DNA of 16,656 nucleotides from MA-ANB-1 sp040878225 (GTDB lineage Bacteria; Actinomycetota; Acidimicrobiia; Spongiisociales; ZC4RG35). The stretch lies in NCBI GenBank assembly GCA_040878225.1, contig JBBDMR010000106.1, positions 1 to 16,656 on the forward strand. The letters run 5' to 3'. Shown here piece after piece: positions 14,396 to 16,656 of the stretch. The first letter of the stretch is position 1; the number at the start of each line of letters is the position of its first letter. The notes beneath the pieces are model-generated. The model searched no databases, was not told the DNA's origin, and was given only the letters and a program-made list of their open reading frames with translations. A program made the position numbers and the translations under genes.

Positions 14396-15406
14396 CTAGA
14401 AGCTCGTGTTGAGGTCTACCGGGGATCCGGTATTGGCCGAAGTTTCGGCCGCCTCCAGAATTTCGACGAGATGAACCGACCGGTCGCGGTCGAGCTGCGA
14501 GGGCCGGCCCTCTTCAATTGCAGCAACAAGTTCGGCAACGCCGACCGACCAGTCGATACCCTCCGGCGCCTCCGGGGTCGGGACCGGCGTGGACTGCCCT
14601 TCGTATGGCGTGAACACAAGGCTGGAACCAGGATCGAACCACGAGCCCAGCCGCAGCGATCCCTCATCACCGTGAAACTCGACTCCTTCGTCGCCCTTGA
14701 CATAGAAGTTGACGGTGAGACGGACCCGGGTTCCGGACGCATGCTCCAGTTCCACCAACCAGTAGTCCGGTGCACCGACGGCGAAAGCAGTTCCGTTCAC
14801 ATCCAGACGGTCGGCAAGCACGGTGGAAGCGTGGGCGCTCAGCCTCGCCACCGGCCCGAACGCCGCCATCATGATCGTCAACGGGTACACGCCCACATCC
14901 AGCATCGGTCCTGCGGCGTAGAAGGGTGCCGGGTTGGGGTGCCAGGTCTCGATCCGTCCATGGTTGACTTCTGCGTAGGCAAGTCTGATCCTCCCTAGCT
15001 TGCCCGACCGGACCCAGTCGAGGGCAGTCTGCTGCGCTTCGCCGAGGAAAGTGAAGGGCGCCGCCGCCAGTCGCACTCCGTGGGCGTGTGACAGCTCGGC
15101 CAATTCCAGGGCGTGAACCAGGTTCAGGGCAACCGGTTTCTCCGAGTAGACGTGGCGCCTCTGACTGAGCGCTGCCTTGCTCACCGGGTAGTGGGCTTCG
15201 AAAATGGTCAAGTTGATCACGAGCTCGGCGGCCTCGATCGCGTCGTGGAGCGTGGGGAATGCCTCGCCCCCGTGAGTGGCGGCGAACGCCTCGGCCCGGT
15301 CCGGGTCGACGTCGTGGAACCCGACCAGATCAACGACGCTTGCCGCCAGGAGGTCTTTGGCATACTCGGCGGCGATATTGCCGCAGCCAACGATGACAGC
15401 CTTCAT
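14396..15406 (-). CDS. Gfo/Idh/MocA-family NAD(P)-dependent oxidoreductase
   Basis: A 336-residue dehydrogenase. The N-terminal Rossmann fold opens MKAVIVGCGNIAAEYA (GxGxxA at residues 7-12), and the family EKP motif lies at 89-91 (YSEKPVALNL), contacting cofactor and substrate. The C-terminal beta-sheet domain carries LDVGVYPLTIM, with D170 and Y174 in the place of the usual DxGxH/Y catalytic pair. Members oxidise or reduce sugars, inositols and related polyols; the substrate is not evident. The ATG at 15406 overlaps the upstream isomerase stop as ATGA and has GGAG 7 bases before it. A longer frame to 15472 adds an arginine-rich, non-conserved 22 residues and is rejected. The pairing with a TIM-barrel isomerase suggests a small sugar or polyol conversion module. 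A link with the glgB-glgE-treS series rests only on shared strand and the 69-bp gap. Confidence 0.88.
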   Translation of the reverse strand: MKAVIVGCGNIAAEYAKDLLAASVVDLVGFHDVDPDRAEAFAATHGGEAFPTLHDAIEAAELVINLTIFEAHYPVSKAALSQRRHVYSEKPVALNLVHALELAELSHAHGVRLAAAPFTFLGEAQQTALDWVRSGKLGRIRLAYAEVNHGRIETWHPNPAPFYAAGPMLDVGVYPLTIMMAAFGPVARLSAHASTVLADRLDVNGTAFAVGAPDYWLVELEHASGTRVRLTVNFYVKGDEGVEFHGDEGSLRLGSWFDPGSSLVFTPYEGQSTPVPTPEAPEGIDWSVGVAELVAAIEEGRPSQLDRDRSVHLVEILEAAETSANTGSPVDLNTSF

Positions 15407-16206
15407 CTCACGTCTCCGGCCCACTTCTCGAGCATCCGGTAGCCGGCACGGAGGTCGTCGGTCGGATCCCATCCGTTCGGCTCATGCTCGATGCCCACCG
15501 CCCCGTCGTACCCGATGTCGTCTAGAGCCTGGAGACAATCCTCGACCCGAGCAGAGCCGGTACCCGGCCGGACACCCTTTCCGGTGCTGGCATCCACATC
15601 CTTCAGGTGCACGGTGAGGATTCGGTCCCCCAATTCACGGAAGGCAGTCGGCGGATCGACTCCCTGGATGGCCCACCACCCGCTGTCGGCGCACGACCCG
15701 AGCCACTCGGAGTCCCCGATCACAGTCAAGACCTCGTCGGTCGACCTCTCGGGGTGGTTTTCGATGGCGAAGCGCACATTGTGATTGGCAAGGATGGCGA
15801 GGGCGTTTCCCCGGTCTTCGGTGAGCAGCGGCGACCCGCCGCCGATGATCCCGGCGCCGACCTCGTTTGCCACCCGGCAGAAACCTTCCAGCGCCTCGAC
15901 GGATGAGCACCAGGCGGCAAGGCTGTTGACGTCGATGCCGTGGCGTTGCAGCGAGTTCCTGATTGCTGCGAAATGGTCCCCGGCGGCCCACGAGTAGTGG
16001 AGGTGTGCCCCCCAGAGGTCGATGGTTCGGAATCCCAGATCGGCTATCTCCCCGAGAAGCACGTCGATGCGCTCGGGATAGGTTTCGGCCGGAGCGAAGA
16101 ACTCCTGGGTGGCGGTGTCACCCTCGCTCCAGTCGGTCATCGTGCCGAATCCAAGCTCGCGGGTAACGAAACTCGCTGTTACCAGGGAAATCTGAGGCAT
16201 CGGCAC
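15403..16206 (-). CDS. Xylose-isomerase-like TIM-barrel sugar isomerase/epimerase
   Basis: A 267-residue protein of the AP-endonuclease-2/sugar isomerase-epimerase family (IolE/IolI/TIM-barrel type). Metal-ligand residues are visible in the expected order, numbered from the GTG at 16206: E149 (FAIENHPE), D174 (CADSGWW), H200 (LTVHLKD) and E240 (GIEHEPNGW). Such enzymes isomerise or epimerise sugars or inositol ketones with Mn2+ or similar; the substrate is unknown. Its stop codon overlaps the start of the downstream dehydrogenase (ATGA), so the two are translationally coupled and probably act in one pathway. GTG at 16206 has GGAG 9 bases upstream and is preferred. TTG at 16239, ATG at 16221 and ATG at 16200 are alternatives, with poorer or absent ribosome sites. 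A divergent membrane-protein gene starts 59 bp away, so promoters for both must share this spacer. Confidence 0.85.
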   Translation of the reverse strand: MPMPQISLVTASFVTRELGFGTMTDWSEGDTATQEFFAPAETYPERIDVLLGEIADLGFRTIDLWGAHLHYSWAAGDHFAAIRNSLQRHGIDVNSLAAWCSSVEALEGFCRVANEVGAGIIGGGSPLLTEDRGNALAILANHNVRFAIENHPERSTDEVLTVIGDSEWLGSCADSGWWAIQGVDPPTAFRELGDRILTVHLKDVDASTGKGVRPGTGSARVEDCLQALDDIGYDGAVGIEHEPNGWDPTDDLRAGYRMLEKWAGDVR

Positions 16207-16265
16207 AATGTAACGCTCCATAGAATCGGCCGGAACCAAATATCAAAGGGGCGGGTCTAACCAGC

Positions 16266-16580
16266 ATGCACCAACAGGAAACGAAACCCGAAACGACGCC
16301 ATCACTCTGGCTGGCCCACGACCTGGTCGTTGGTCTCCTCACCGGCACCGGTGTCGGTTCCATTGTCGGGCTCTTCATCGCCGCCCGCGTCTCGGACAAC
16401 AACCTGTTCGTTCTGGGCGGGGCGATAATCGGCGCAATAGTCGCCATCCTCCTCCTGATCCGATCCCACCAGCGTCACGACCGGTTCCTCACGACAGCAG
16501 TCGTCGTGTCATGGATTCTCCTCATACTATCGGTCGCGTTCATCGCCCTCCTCGTCAACGCAATAGCCAATTTCAACTAA
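16266..16580 (+). CDS. Small three-helix membrane protein, unknown function
   Basis: A 104-residue protein with a short hydrophilic N-terminus (about 1-14) and three predicted membrane segments (about 18-40, 46-66 and 76-100). The first two are glycine-rich (GLLTGTGVGSIVGLF, then GGAIIGAIVAILLLI) and separated by RVSDNN; a basic loop (RSHQRHDR) comes before the third. By the positive-inside rule the loop with RSHQRHDR would be cytoplasmic. I recognise no family. The ATG at 16266 has AAAGGGG 14 bases upstream, rather distant for a ribosome site, but no better start follows. The gene diverges from the isomerase gene and ends just before a repeat cluster that probably includes its terminator. 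Confidence 0.65.
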   Translation: MHQQETKPETTPSLWLAHDLVVGLLTGTGVGSIVGLFIAARVSDNNLFVLGGAIIGAIVAILLLIRSHQRHDRFLTTAVVVSWILLILSVAFIALLVNAIANFN

Positions 16581-16587
16581 GAGGGTG

Positions 16588-16638
16588 TCTCTCCCTCCAC
16601 TTGCAACTCTCCCTCCGCTGCAACTCTCCCTCCGCTTG
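16588..16638. repeat. Three tandem copies of a ~17-bp CTCTCCCTCC repeat
   Basis: The word (AA/TC)CTCTCCCTCCGCTTGC-like occurs three times: a variant at 16588-16604 (TCTCTCCCTCCACTTGC), then CAACTCTCCCTCCGCTG at 16604-16620 and CAACTCTCCCTCCGCTTG at 16621-16638. The last two differ by one T. The array runs into the palindrome at the window edge and may continue beyond it. Confidence 0.6.
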
Positions 16639-16647
16639 CGGAGGGAG
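16626..16647. terminator. Perfect 10-bp inverted repeat at window edge, probable terminator or palindromic repeat
   Basis: CTCCCTCCGC (16626-16635) and GCGGAGGGAG (16638-16647) are exact reverse complements separated by TT, giving a very stable hairpin 45 bases after the membrane-protein stop. There is no T-tract after it (TACCTCCGA follows), so it could be a GC-rich terminator or a member of a dispersed palindromic repeat family. Confidence 0.5.
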
Positions 16648-16656
16648 TACCTCCGA

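Noticed and set aside
15407..15472. 22-residue extension of the Gfo/Idh protein
   Set aside because: The Rossmann fold starts exactly at the ATG at 15406, which has GGAG upstream and an ATGA coupling to the preceding gene.
1..16656. CRISPR array, rRNA, transposase or integrase genes
   Set aside because: I saw no regularly spaced repeat-spacer units, no rRNA-like stretch, and no DDE or recombinase motif in any open frame.

Overview
The window looks like a chromosomal segment of a high-GC Gram-positive bacterium (Actinomycetota). Codon third positions are strongly G/C, GTG/TTG starts occur, and the core is a GlgE-type alpha-glucan locus of the kind typical of that phylum. An uncultured or environmental lineage such as Acidimicrobiia would fit, but the class is inference only.

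Left part (1-2330): the C-terminal end of a large YhaN/SMC-like AAA ATPase runs in from the left edge. A HIRAN-domain protein with a helical, TPR-like C-terminus follows 22 bp later. After them comes a gene-free stretch of about 495 bp. It holds paired short direct repeats and then an isolated tRNA-like 3' end (T-arm plus acceptor strand ending CAGCTCCA) that matches the 3' end of tmRNA (ssrA) with no tmRNA body in front of it. I read this as an attR-type scar, so the two left genes would be the right-hand edge of an island inserted into ssrA.

Middle (2331-5068): a FemAB/GNAT-like acyltransferase (+), a strong nested inverted repeat, a 52-residue membrane protein (-), a membrane-anchored staphylococcal-nuclease-like protein (-), and a 266-bp spacer containing a bulged 12-bp stem-loop.

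Right (5069-16239): the GlgE-pathway locus. glgX (debranching enzyme, +) converges with a compact minus-strand series read as glgB, glgE and a fused treS-pep2. Together these could convert trehalose to maltose (TreS), phosphorylate it to maltose-1-phosphate (Pep2/Mak domain), extend alpha-1,4-glucan with it (GlgE), branch the glucan (GlgB) and debranch it (GlgX). Catalytic residues are intact in all of them. treS-pep2 has no ordinary start codon near its conserved N-terminus; an ATT codon with a Shine-Dalgarno-like sequence is the best-placed start. glgX and treS-pep2 overlap tail to tail by 30 bp. Upstream of glgB on the same strand lie a TIM-barrel sugar isomerase/epimerase and a Gfo/Idh/MocA dehydrogenase joined by an ATGA overlap. 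A divergent three-helix membrane protein and a tandem/inverted repeat cluster close the window.

Nothing here is clearly a wholly new system. The most uncertain and interesting items are the island edge with the YhaN-like/HIRAN pair, and the unusual translation start of treS-pep2.
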